Position numbers and translations under genes: made by a program. The notes under the pieces were generated by a model. That model was given only the letters and a program-made list of their open reading frames with translations. It was not told where the DNA came from and searched no databases. Below are positions 13,501-23,030 of a DNA stretch of 64,000 nt, piece after piece. Source of the DNA: Selaginella moellendorffii (taxonomy: Eukaryota; Streptophyta; Lycopodiopsida; Selaginellales; Selaginellaceae); the NCBI RefSeq assembly GCF_000143415.4, contig NW_003314263.1, positions 2,848,700-2,912,699 of the forward strand. The letters run 5' to 3'. Every line of letters starts with the position of its first letter. Position 1 is the first letter of the stretch.

Positions 13501-16500
13501 TGCTGCTTCTTTCGACGCAGCCAGTTCCTCCAACCAAATCCAAGAAGAAATCCCACTGGATGTCTTTGTTGACGACCCCGACCTGTGGAGCCTTCCCGTG
13601 AGAGAAAGACGAAGGCTTCATCAGTACTGGCTCCTGAAGATCCACACCGAAGCTCGCCGCCAACTTGCCCGGCACACCCTTAACTACCTCGCCGCTTGCA
13701 AGGCGAACGAGGAAGCCCAGCGAGAAATCCAGCTCTCGATACTGAGAAAATCCAAAGTTGTGGGAATGACGACGACCGGGGCTGCTCGATTGAACGAGAT
13801 GCTGGCCGTTCTCCAGCCAGAGATTGTCATCGTCGAAGAAGCGGCTGAGGTGCTCGAGAGTCACGTACTTGCATGCCTCACGCAGCACACTCGCCAACTT
13901 ATTCTCATCGGGGATCACTTGCAGCTCCGTCCTTCTGTGGCGACTTACAAGCTCGCCACCAAGCACAAACTCGAGGTCTCTCTCTTCGAGCGGATGGTGA
14001 AGAATGGAATCCAGCACGTAATGCTCCAAACCCAGCGAAGGATGAAGCCTTGCATCTCCAAGCTCATCTCTGGCACCATCTATCCCAGCTTGAAGGACCA
14101 TGCCAGAGCTTCCGAGTACGAGGATATCAAAGGCATGAAGTCGAGCTTGTTCTTCCTGGATCACAAAGCTCTCGAGCAGCAGGATTGCGGCGACGAAGAA
14201 GATGGCGCGACCAAGATCAATCCCACTGAAGCCGGACTCGTGGTGGAGCTCTGTGTCTATCTTCTCAACCAAGCCTGCTACGATGCCAAGGACGTGACCA
14301 TCCTCGCCATGTATAAGGGACAAGTCAAGGAGATCCAGCGGAGGTTGGCGGAGCACAGCTTCTTTCGATCTGGCGCTACTTCTTCGAGCATTCAAGGAGC
14401 AACTTCAGATCGTCCTTCCTCGTCATCCGCCATAGATGGTCCTTCGTGGAGAAATCGTGGATCATCATCGTCGTCAGATAGTCCTTCGTGGAGAAATCGT
14501 GGATCATCGTCTTCGTCATCTTCCATAGATGGTCCTGGAGCTGATGGAAGTTTGCCGCGAGTGTCCAGTGTGGACGAGTTCCAAGGCGAGGAGAACACGA
14601 TAATCCTTCTCTCGCTGGTGAGGAGCAACATAATCCCGGACAAAGAAAGCGCTGGAAAGATCGGCTTCCTCAACATCGCCAACCGGGTCAATGTAGCTCT
14701 CTCGCGAGCCCGCCAGGGCCTCTACATCTTTGGCAACGCGGAATTACTGACCCGGAAGAGCGATCTCTGGCGCAAGATCCTCGAAATCCTCCAGGAGCAG
14801 CACTCGATCGGTGATGCACTGGTGCTGCGCTGCCAGAATCACCCCGACACCGAGACCCCGGTCCGGAAGATCCAAGATTTCCGCCTCGTCGGCGATGGCG
14901 GATGCAACAGACCTTGCGAATTCCAGCTCGAATGCGGCCACGCTTGCCCGAGACGATGCCATCCGGGATCGCACGACGCCGTGATCTGTCCCAAGCAATG
15001 CGAGAAAATCCGAGAAGAATGCGGCCATAGCTGCGCCAACCTCTGCCATGGCGATCGCCCCTGCCGGCCCTGCCAGATCCTCGTCGCGAAGATAAACCCT
15101 AGCTGTGGTCACGAGCAAAGGATTCCATGCGCGAGCAAGGTAGAAGAGGTCGCGTGCTCGAGTCCCTGCCCGAGACCTCTCCCTTGCGGCCATTCATGCC
15201 CGAGCAGCTGTGGAAGGCCATGTGAGACCAAATGCTGCGAATCGGTGGTCAGGGAGCTGCCATGTGGACATGGGGAACGGATGAGATGCTTCCACGACCC
15301 CGCCACCTTCTCATGCAGTGTGCCATGTGACGCCATCCTAGAGGGCTGCCAGCACCGGTGCAAGGGGACGTGTGGGCGGTGCCAACGTGGAGAAAAGCAT
15401 ATTACATGCCAGCAAAGATGCGGTCGGGATCTTCCTTGCGGTCACCTCTGCCAGGACAGTTGCTCGGTCCCCTGCCCACCTTGTCGGCGACCATGCGACA
15501 AGCGCTGCGTCCACAGCCAGTGCTCCAAGCGTTGTGGAGAGCCATGTCGGCCGTGTCGGGAAAGATGCTCCTGGAGATGCCGCCACCCTCAAGTGCGAGC
15601 TAAAGTGCCACGAAACATGCCAGCGCGGACGGTGCGACATGCCATGTAGGAGGCGGCTTTCCACGTGTCGCCATCGATGCATTGGGCTTTGCGGCGAGCC
15701 TTGCCCGACGAAGTGCCGGATTTGCGATCCAGAAACTCGAGATCCAATCTCGCTCACAAGTTTGGGGGAGAGCGATAGATCTGATCGATTCATCCAGCTC
15801 CAAGATTGCGGCCATTTGTTTGAAGTGTCGACTTTGGATCGATGGATGGAGTCGGACGACAATCAATCGGCGATCCTTCTCAAGTCCTGGTACGTAAGAA
15901 GAGTTTGATCCATGCTAGATTTCTTGGTTGATCGTGTTCTTTCCCCAGCCCGCTATGCAAGACTCCAATCCGGATAACTCACCGCTACGCAAACATCGTC
16001 AAAGCAAAGCTCCAAGAGATCGAGCAAGTCAAGAGGAGAGTGATGGCGAATTACAAGACAAACCAGGGATTCCAGCACCTCGGGAAGAAGAATCACTCGG
16101 CGGCCATAGAACTCTTCACCGAGGCGATCCAGGTCGAGTCGGGGCTCTTCCAGGCCCACCTTGGGATTGGAACAGCGTATTGCCAGGCTAAAGACTTCGA
16201 GAAAGCAATCGACCATCTGAGATTGATCGTCCAGTCGAGCCCACTCTCGTCCGAGATCTCGAAAATTCGATCAGACACCTCGAGCTCGAGCAGCTACACT
16301 CCTCTTCCAAGCAACGTTACACCCAGTGATCTCGTCGCAAACGCCGGTGTGGAGCTCGCGATCCAGGCGATGGTGCAGTGGGCTCTGGCGCTCACAAATC
16401 TGCAAAAGTTTGCGGCTGCGGTGGCGATCTGTGAGGCGGTGCTAAGGCACGATCCCGGGAACGAGAGCGCGGCGAGGATCAAGAGTGAGGCCGAGAAGAT

Positions 16501-16711
16501 GAAGAGAAGTGTGGAGATTGAAGCGGTGGAATTGAGAGCCGCGCTTGGGAGCGTTGGAGGTACGTGGTACAAATGCCCGAATGGTCACATCTATGTGGTC
16601 GGAGAGTGTGGCCGTCCAATGGAGCAGTCGAGATGTCCAGATTGCGCCGCAGTGATTGGAGGATCTCATCACATTCCATTCCAAAGCAACGTTGCCATCT
16701 CATTGAGGTAA
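10501..16711 (+). CDS. ZNFX1-like RNA helicase with PB1, CCCH, NFX1 and RZ fingers
   Basis: Model: 10501-10605, 10656-11711, 11771-15889 (with an apparent one-base insertion among C15586-15588) and 15949-16711, about 2,013 residues. In order: PB1-like domain (about 45-120, KLRYHETTRLV plus acidic FEDDTKELV...SDLELAL); a duplicated Gln-rich linker; a CCCH finger (about 185-204, C-x7-C-x5-C-x3-H); SF1 Upf1-like helicase with Walker A GPPGTGKT (about 660), motif II VEEAAEV, GDHLQLRPS, and VNVALSRAR; acidic and Ser-rich inserts; repeated NFX1-type Cys/His fingers (about 1400-1700); a RING-like CGHLF...CPLCK; TPR-like helices; and a C-terminal RZ finger (WYKCPNGH...CPDC). ZNFX1 relatives act in RNA surveillance, small-RNA inheritance or antiviral sensing. 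Intron 2 is GC-AG. It is flanked by two inverted pseudogene copies. Confidence 0.9.
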
Positions 16712-17505
16712 GAAAATTTTGTATTAAGGTATGTATTATTGTTCTTCTTTATTTACTTAGTTTATTAATCAAATTAAAAACAAAAAACGTGCTTGTAAAG
16801 GAAAAATAATCTTTAATAACTTTTTCATTCTTAATTTTAAAATTATTTAACTATTCATCTAAAGAGTATAACTCAATTGATAAAATATTTTATTTTCTAC
16901 CAAAGTAAATATTATTGGAGCTTAAGAGATATTTTAATGGTTGTTCAAAACATTTATCCATAACAAAAAGTTTGAGTTAAAAATATTTCGAATGATGTGA
17001 GTAAAAGAAGAATTTTTCTTACTCTTTGTCACCCATGTTCGTTTGTATATCATGCATAAACTCTTTCACTTAAACTATATAAAAAACTTGAAATAAAGAA
17101 CATATCATATATAATTTTAATGGTAAGCTCTAATGTGCTCTTATCTTCTTTTGTTACTTTAAAAGTTTTTAACTTTTAAAGCTCAGATGTATGATATCTC
17201 TTTAAATTAAAAAAATTAAAAAATTTGATATTAAATTTATTTGAATAATAAAGTATAATATTTTAATATATTAATTTTTATTTGTATTAAATATAAAATG
17301 TAAATTATTAGTCATTTCTATAAAACAATTTATAAGTATATATATATGATTCATTCTAATTTAGTTACTTTAATTTATAAAATTATATTTATATTTACCA
17401 TTATTTTTTAAATCTTAAGTAGCCTTTGTATATTGTAGCATATGTGTGATTCATGTTTGGATACTATTTATTTTAATGAATGCCATTATTCTAGATGCCA
17501 TTATT

Positions 17506-17572
<67 letters not shown>

Positions 17573-18129
17573 GTTTCAAAAAATTAATTTATAAGGCATA
17601 AACATTGTTTATGCTTCATACTTTATTTTAAATATAAAAAGAAACTTTAATTAAAAAAAGTTAAATTATAAATCTGGATGAATCCAATTAAAATAAAGTT
17701 TTATTTCAGGATTTTCTTCATCAAATATAATTTTATATTCAGTGAATTATTTTTATTATTTATAAAAAATACTCTTCATTGCTTTAGTATAATTGACAAC
17801 TTTAACAATTTTATGTAAATCATCCTTTATAATAATGTTTTATAAGTTTTTTTTTATTATGTACTCTTCATTTTAATTTACATAATTGTAGTATATATAA
17901 TTTTTGATCGTTTTCAAGCTTATAACCTATAACCTAAATGCATTTTTAATTGAATCTTGTGAAATTTAAATTTTTTTATACAATATAAAAATTTAGACAT
18001 AATTATTTGCTATATAAAGTAAAAACTAAAGAAGTATTAATGTCATATGAGTATAAAACATTAATAGAATTTATAGTGATATAAAAATAAAGATAAAATA
18101 TGTTTACAAGTCTAATCTTAACCATTGAA
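16712..18129. other. AT-rich intergenic DNA
   Basis: Strongly AT-rich, stops in all frames, no gene or transposon signature recognised. It contains a 60-bp TA microsatellite. Confidence 0.7.
17511..17570. repeat. (TA)30 microsatellite
   Basis: Thirty uninterrupted TA units. Confidence 0.97.
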
Positions 18130-18600
18130 TCTGAGAATGTGAACTTGGAGATCTTTGAAAGGGCTCGGCAGATCAAATTAGTGTTGTGATTAAGCATGCT
18201 ACACCTAATTTGTTCCTTGATTACCCACTTCACCCAGAATGCTTGCCTGCAGCCTCGAGAAAGTCCTTCTGTCGAGATGAGATACTCAATGTTTTCCAGC
18301 CACCTTTCGATCGATATGAGAAAGTGGTGCTTGTGGAGTTTGAGGAGCTCGAGCCGTACGACAACTTACACATATCTCCATTCCTACAAAATGCCCTTGC
18401 TGATACTGATATTGTTTCGCCAGAGCTCGAGCCTGGCAGCATCCGGTAGTTGATACTTCCCTGCTGCTCGTTTCGGAACGTGTACTGCTGCTCTACAATC
18501 ACGATTTAAGAGCAATCCTTGAGCACCACCGGGTCCGATGGAACAGCGACGATGAGAGAGTGAGAAACAAATATCAGTCTCAAGACGTTGGTCTTTCTCG
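18130..18600 (-). pseudogene. Internally deleted ZNFX1-like helicase pseudogene (right copy)
   Basis: On the minus strand, 18600 to about 18545 matches the 5' leader of the intact helicase (GAGACCAACGT block, 10.44 kb). It then skips the first intron and most of the PB1 domain, resumes in the Gln-rich linker, and continues through the CCCH finger (cysteines partly kept: CRNGDMCKLSYGS) and down to the segment matching GSLLG...DLQVH at 11.46 kb. Stops and indels break the frame throughout. Like the left copy, it is inverted relative to the intact gene. Confidence 0.88.
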
Positions 18601-18929
18601 CATTGGTTTCGTGTTTCTTAGCCATGCACTCTTAGCTGCGACTCAAGCCGGGGTTTTGAAGGACAGAAGGCTTTTAGTGGCCAGGCACAGAGTTTACGGA
18701 GTTCTTGTGCTGGATAACCCCAGGGGATATAGGATTTGTGATTCCGTCCGACCACGAGGTAGAATTTTCTGGTGCTTTTAAAGAAAAATGGTGCTGGTTT
18801 GCAATGGTGCGAATTCCTTGGAGATTGCGCTGCCGGTAATTTGCTCAAGCTTCGGTGGCAGTCAAGAACGACCAATAACTTTTTGCTACTGCGCTATCTT
18901 GTTTAAAGTGCTATAGGGTTCAGAGGTGA
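18601..18929. other. Intergenic region upstream of the nucleoside transporter
   Basis: No gene recognised; likely promoter and leader of the gene starting at 18930. Confidence 0.4.
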
Positions 18930-20388
18930 ATGGAGCCCACTGCTGGAGCAAGAGCGACGCGGTTGGGGCATTTAACGTGCTGGATTTTGGGCGTGGGTGC
19001 TGTCTTGACATGGAACAGCATGCTGTCTGCTATGGATTATTATTTACAAGTCTTCTCCGTATGACAATGCCTGGCAACTTTGATTCTATATTCAATTTGC
19101 GTTTGTTTTTGCAGGATTACTATCCATCCCGAGTTCTTCCACTTGTTTATCAGCCTATTTCCATGCTTGTGGTGGGAATTTTGACTGCATTTGAATCAGA
19201 GATCATCACACAGTACCGCGTTGTATGTGGATTTTGGCTCTTCTTTTTCGTCTCGTTCTTCATCCCGGTCGTAAGTTTAGATCATCTTGAAGGATAAACA
19301 GTTAGTTAAACTTTTTGTCTATTTCAGCTCGATCTAGCCTCTTCGGGTCTCGGGAGCTTTGGAACCTACGTTGGCGTATGCATCAGCACTGCATTGTTTG
19401 GTGCATCTGGAGGCTGCGTTGAAGCTGGAGTTGTCGGGGTGCTATCTTACACCCACACCGGACTTTTGCAGGTATCTCAAAATGTGATTGCTTTCTGCAG
19501 ATAACTAATCATATAATACAATCTTCAGTCTTTTACTGCAGGTGTAGCTGCTTCTGGTGTTGCTACATCATGCATGAGGCTAATAACCAAAGCTTCATTT
19601 ACAGAAGATAGAGCTGGACTACGAAAAGGAGCTCGTAAGCGTCAAGAAATAGAATCTTTATCTTTCGATTTGATTTTTTTATTCTTGCAGTTGCTTTCTT
19701 CTTTATCTCCGCAATTGTTGAGCTGGTTTGTGTGGTACTTTACATTTTTGTCTTCCCACGCTTTACAAAACGGGTCCAAAGTGAGGCAATAGAAACGGAA
19801 CCAAGACTAAGCAACACAAAACTCCTTAAAGCCAATCTGGATTACGTGTTCAACATCTTCATCATTCACGTGGTTACACTAGCAATATTTCCAGGAATTC
19901 TAGCGAAGCATAGCCAAACACTCCAGCTAGGATCATGGTACCAATTCTTTGATCAGTTTTTATTCGATCCTTGAATAACACTTTTGCAGGTACGTGGTTA
20001 CACTGGTTACAGTATTTAATGTTGGGGATATGGCTGGTCGATACTTCATATGCCTCAACTTTTTGAAGCTGAAAAACAGGACAATGCTCTTCTGGCTGGT
20101 CCTCGTAAGGTTCGCACTCGTTCCTGCTTTTTACTTTGGAAGCCAGTATGAAGGGTGGACAATAGTCCTTTGCTTTTTTCTTGGGACATCAAATGGCCAC
20201 TTCAGCGTTTGCGTGTTTGTAAACGCTCCCAAAGGCTACAAGGTACTAGCAAATACAAATGCAGTCTTGCTTAACTTTTGTTGTTAGAACAGGTATCTGA
20301 ACAAAGTGCACTGGGCAACATTCTAGTATTTGCTCTTCTTAGTGGCGTTTTTGTTGGTGAGGTTGCGAGTTGGATGTGGCTTCTCTAG
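18930..20388 (+). CDS. Equilibrative nucleoside transporter (ENT/SLC29 family)
   Basis: Seven exons: 18930-19058, 19115-19270, 19328-19471, 19529-19634, 19691-19937, 19990-20242, 20293-20388, with all phases consistent; 376 residues. The start is the ATG of MEPTAGARATRLG, directly before the first membrane segment. Family features include LTWNSMLSAMDYY in the first segment, PSRVLPLVYQP, the Gly-rich GASGGCVEAGVVG, LLQSFTAGVAASGVATS, and the late FNVGDMAGRY plus LGTSNGHFSVCVF. These proteins move nucleosides across the plasma membrane or tonoplast, plant forms often with proton coupling. At 376 residues it is slightly shorter than usual (about 410-450) because the N-terminal tail and central loop are short. 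Introns are all 47-61 nt or so. Confidence 0.93.
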
Positions 20389-20658
20389 CACCATATTGTT
20401 GTTTTACCACCTTTTTCTTTCTTACAAGACATGAGATAAAAATATTTGTAAAATATGTCTCTTTGATGGAGAGCATATAGAAATTATCAATCAGCCATTT
20501 CTATGTCCAAACCCAAATGTTTGCTCATCTGAGAGAGCCGCGGACTTGAACTTTTGGCACGGAGACGATACGACGTTCAACCTGAAGGACATCGTTTACC
20601 TGTGTTAAGCACCAAAGACAATGGAAGGATCTCTTTGTTTATTTGGACGAAGATTTTT

Positions 20659-21851
20659 TTATTTCTTTTTCTTTGGTGCCTCTGGCTCTGGTGGCGTGAG
20701 CTTCTCGTCGAACAGATCGAGGTCTTTCACTTCCTGCCTCAAAGCCACTGTTTGCATCACAGAAAAAACATGAAAACAGTTTTTTTCCTTCCAGCACCAA
20801 CGAAAAGAAGAGAAAGAAGAACCTGTTCTTGGGCTTGGAACTTCCATGACAATCTTGGGCGTGGTACTGCGAAGTGGTAGCAATGTTGCTGGCTCGGTTG
20901 GAGGATCCTCCGGCTTGACTAGCACTGCTGGATCTTTGGAAGTGGAAGTATCCTCCTCGGGCTTGACTATCATCGTCGCCGGCTCGGCGGGAGGATCCTC
21001 TGGCTTGACAATCACCTCCGCCACTGGCTCCAGCAACTTAAGCTCCGAGGGTCTCTTCGCGAAGTACGTATCGATCAAGAGCCTTAAGTTGTCGCTCGAT
21101 TCTTTGAAATCAGCAGGCTCCTCTTCGGGATGCGTAAGTCTTCGCTTCTCTGGACGAAGAAAAATGGAAGAACACGAGAAGCGAGATGTTAGTTCACGAC
21201 GAAAGTTGTGAAATCGTCACCTCATCTGGCTCGCTATAGAATTGACTAAAACCTCAACGCAGCTCGGTGACGATTGAGAGATAGAGTGCTTGTGAACCTA
21301 TGGTGCGACGCCGCTGCCTCTCCGCAACTTGGAGCTTGGAAAGAAGGAAGAGCATGTGTGCTTTGAGCTGCCTTTGCCTGTTCCATGCCTCTCGTTCTGC
21401 TACTACTCTCTCGTGCCACTGGAAAAACAAATAAAAATGAAAACTTTCATGAGCTTGAGAGAAACGTACTTGAAGCAAGACTTGGTCTGTCGAATAAGTT
21501 TGATATGGATCGGTGATTCTTAATTGGCGATGGCATTTCTTAAAATCGTAAGCGTGACCACCCTGGAGAGAAAGAAAGAAAGAAAGAAAGAAAAAAAACA
21601 GATGGAAAGTGAGAAAAATCACTTTCTTTTGTAAAGGAGAGGCATCCAACTACGAGATAGAATTTTTTGCTTACCACTTCCCAGGGTTTACACAAAGCGT
21701 GGAGCAAGACATCTGCGTCGTACTGGAGCTGTATGGGATGCTTCTCCTGTAATTCCTTCATCATCTTGGCCACCACAGCCTTCTCACCGGTGAGATCAGA
21801 GGAATCGAGCACCTTAGTCACCAGATCCATTGGCGGCAACTCCATCACCAT
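20659..21851 (-). CDS. Uncharacterised conserved-looking protein with an in-frame TGA
   Basis: I do not recognise this family. Five exons on the minus strand fit with consistent phases: 21851-21675, 21562-21470, 21418-21221, 21147-20823, 20747-20659; 293 codons before the stop. The third exon has an in-frame TGA at 21256-21254 (codon 145), yet coding continues after it in the same frame to a good donor, and the following exons splice in frame. The N-terminal half is helical and basic (WHERVVAEREAWNRQRQLK). The C-terminal half has three imperfect copies of a VKPEDPPAEPAT-like motif and ends in KKKK. Either the protein stops at 144 residues, the base is an assembly or allelic error, or the gene is a recent pseudogene. 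A telo-box sits 12 bp before the ATG. Confidence 0.6.
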
Positions 21852-21863
21852 CGCCCCCAATCT

Positions 21864-21871
21864 AACCCTAA
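21864..21871 (-). promoter_or_regulatory. Telo-box before the uncharacterised gene
   Basis: TTAGGGTT on the minus strand, 12 bp upstream of the ATG at 21851. The same motif precedes four other genes in the window. Confidence 0.5.
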
Positions 21872-22282
21872 AGACAAATGGGTGCGTCCACTATGACACT
21901 GCCACGTGGCTATTCGTCCAGGTAAGCTTAATTTTAAAGAAAGACACGAACCACTAAGATATTTCAGAATATTTTATGGCTTAGCCTATTCGTTTTAAAA
22001 CCACATATTTAACCTCTCTCCTAAGCCAAACCAAAATAAGTTTTTCTAGATACTTTACAATAATCTCTAAACCCAAAAGTGGAATAACTAAAATACTAAC
22101 ATAGGTATTACAAAGCTGACTTTCATGCTGAATAATCACACATTAATTTGAATTAGTAAAATCTTGCTATTCCTAAGACTTTTGTCAACTTGCATCTTGA
22201 TTATCCAAAACAAAGAAACCAACAAACACTACATGACAGAAGGTTGTTGGTAGCTCAAGCTTTTTTGATCAAGTTAGTATGT
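21872..22282. other. Intergenic region between divergent genes
   Basis: No gene seen; AT-rich in the centre. Confidence 0.5.
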
Positions 22283-22297
22283 CACGTGTTATATAAA
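22283..22297 (+). promoter_or_regulatory. G-box and TATA box of the cysteine-rich peptide gene
   Basis: CACGTG (22283-22288) is followed two bases later by TATATAAA (22290-22297), about 83 bp before the ATG at 22380. This is a textbook plant core promoter; G-boxes bind bZIP and bHLH factors in light, ABA and jasmonate responses. Confidence 0.7.
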
Positions 22298-22309
22298 CTC
22301 CACACATTC

Positions 22310-22381
22310 CAATCTCTAGTGAAAACATACTTTCCATCAAGTATTACAATCTCTAGTGACAACATACTTTCCAACAAGTAT
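22310..22381 (+). repeat. Tandem 35-bp duplication ending at the start codon
   Basis: Two near-identical 35-bp copies (22310-22344 and 22347-22381), differing at a few positions. The last bases of copy 2 supply the AT of the ATG start codon of the peptide gene; copy 1 has ATT at the same place. Confidence 0.9.
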
Positions 22382-22631
22382 GAAGGCGATTTTCTTCTTA
22401 GTTTTCTTTGCAGCTTTGATCATCACTAACACAAAAATGGGATCTGAGGCTAAACAGCTAAAAGGATGTGGAGATAGCTGCCAGAGTAGCGATGATTGTC
22501 GGGAGGGATTTGATTGCCTTGGAGGAATGTGTGACAAGCTTGAATGTGTTTGTGGAGCTTATTGCGGCCCAGGAACCAGTGGGTGCTATGCAAATCTTCC
22601 ATGCAATGAGGATTACGAGTGCGTATGTTAG
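22380..22631 (+). CDS. Small secreted cysteine-rich peptide
   Basis: A single-exon gene of 83 residues from the ATG at 22380. The first ~24 residues form a signal peptide (MKAIFFLVFFAALIITNTKM), followed by a mature region of about 58 residues with 12 cysteines, enough for six disulfides. Spacing includes CGDSC, CVCGAYC and a terminal CVC. I do not recognise the family; the density suggests a knottin- or metallocarboxypeptidase-inhibitor-like fold, and roles in defence or signalling are possible. It has its own G-box/TATA promoter and a 35-bp leader duplication. An assembly gap follows 42 bp after the stop, so a neighbouring copy could be hidden there. Confidence 0.75.
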   Translation: MKAIFFLVFFAALIITNTKMGSEAKQLKGCGDSCQSSDDCREGFDCLGGMCDKLECVCGAYCGPGTSGCYANLPCNEDYECVC

Positions 22632-22673
22632 TGAAATATTTACTTTGATGTAGAAGCTTATTTATTCAAAGCT

Positions 22674-22775
22674 NNNNNNNNNNNNNNNNNNNNNNNNNNN
22701 NNNNNNNNNNNNNNNNNNNNNNNNNNNNNNNNNNNNNNNNNNNNNNNNNNNNNNNNNNNNNNNNNNNNNNNNNNN
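22674..22775. other. Assembly gap (102 N)
   Basis: A run of 102 N just downstream of the cysteine-rich peptide gene; the true length is unknown. Confidence 1.
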
Positions 22776-23030
22776 TGAAAATGTATAGAGCAATCCATGC
22801 TGCATTTATCTGATTCAAAGGTAATGAAGAACAAAAAAGAACTGCATATAAGTTGCTCAAGGACATGTTTGCAGAGGAGCGCTCCTTTGCTCTAAGAGAT
22901 GGTTTGGAACAATACTAGAACAAAAGATCTCAACTCTCGACTACAAATCATCTCTCATGAAAAAACACAAGGATTTATTTTTTGATGTCTCTGAAAACCT
23001 ACAAAAAAAGAAAGACGATGTTGTGAGGAA

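Noticed and set aside
21254-21256. Selenocysteine at the in-frame TGA
   Set aside because: Land plants lack the selenocysteine machinery, and no SECIS-like hairpin was evident.
22666-22866. Open frame across the N run
   Set aside because: It only stays open because N codons have no stops.
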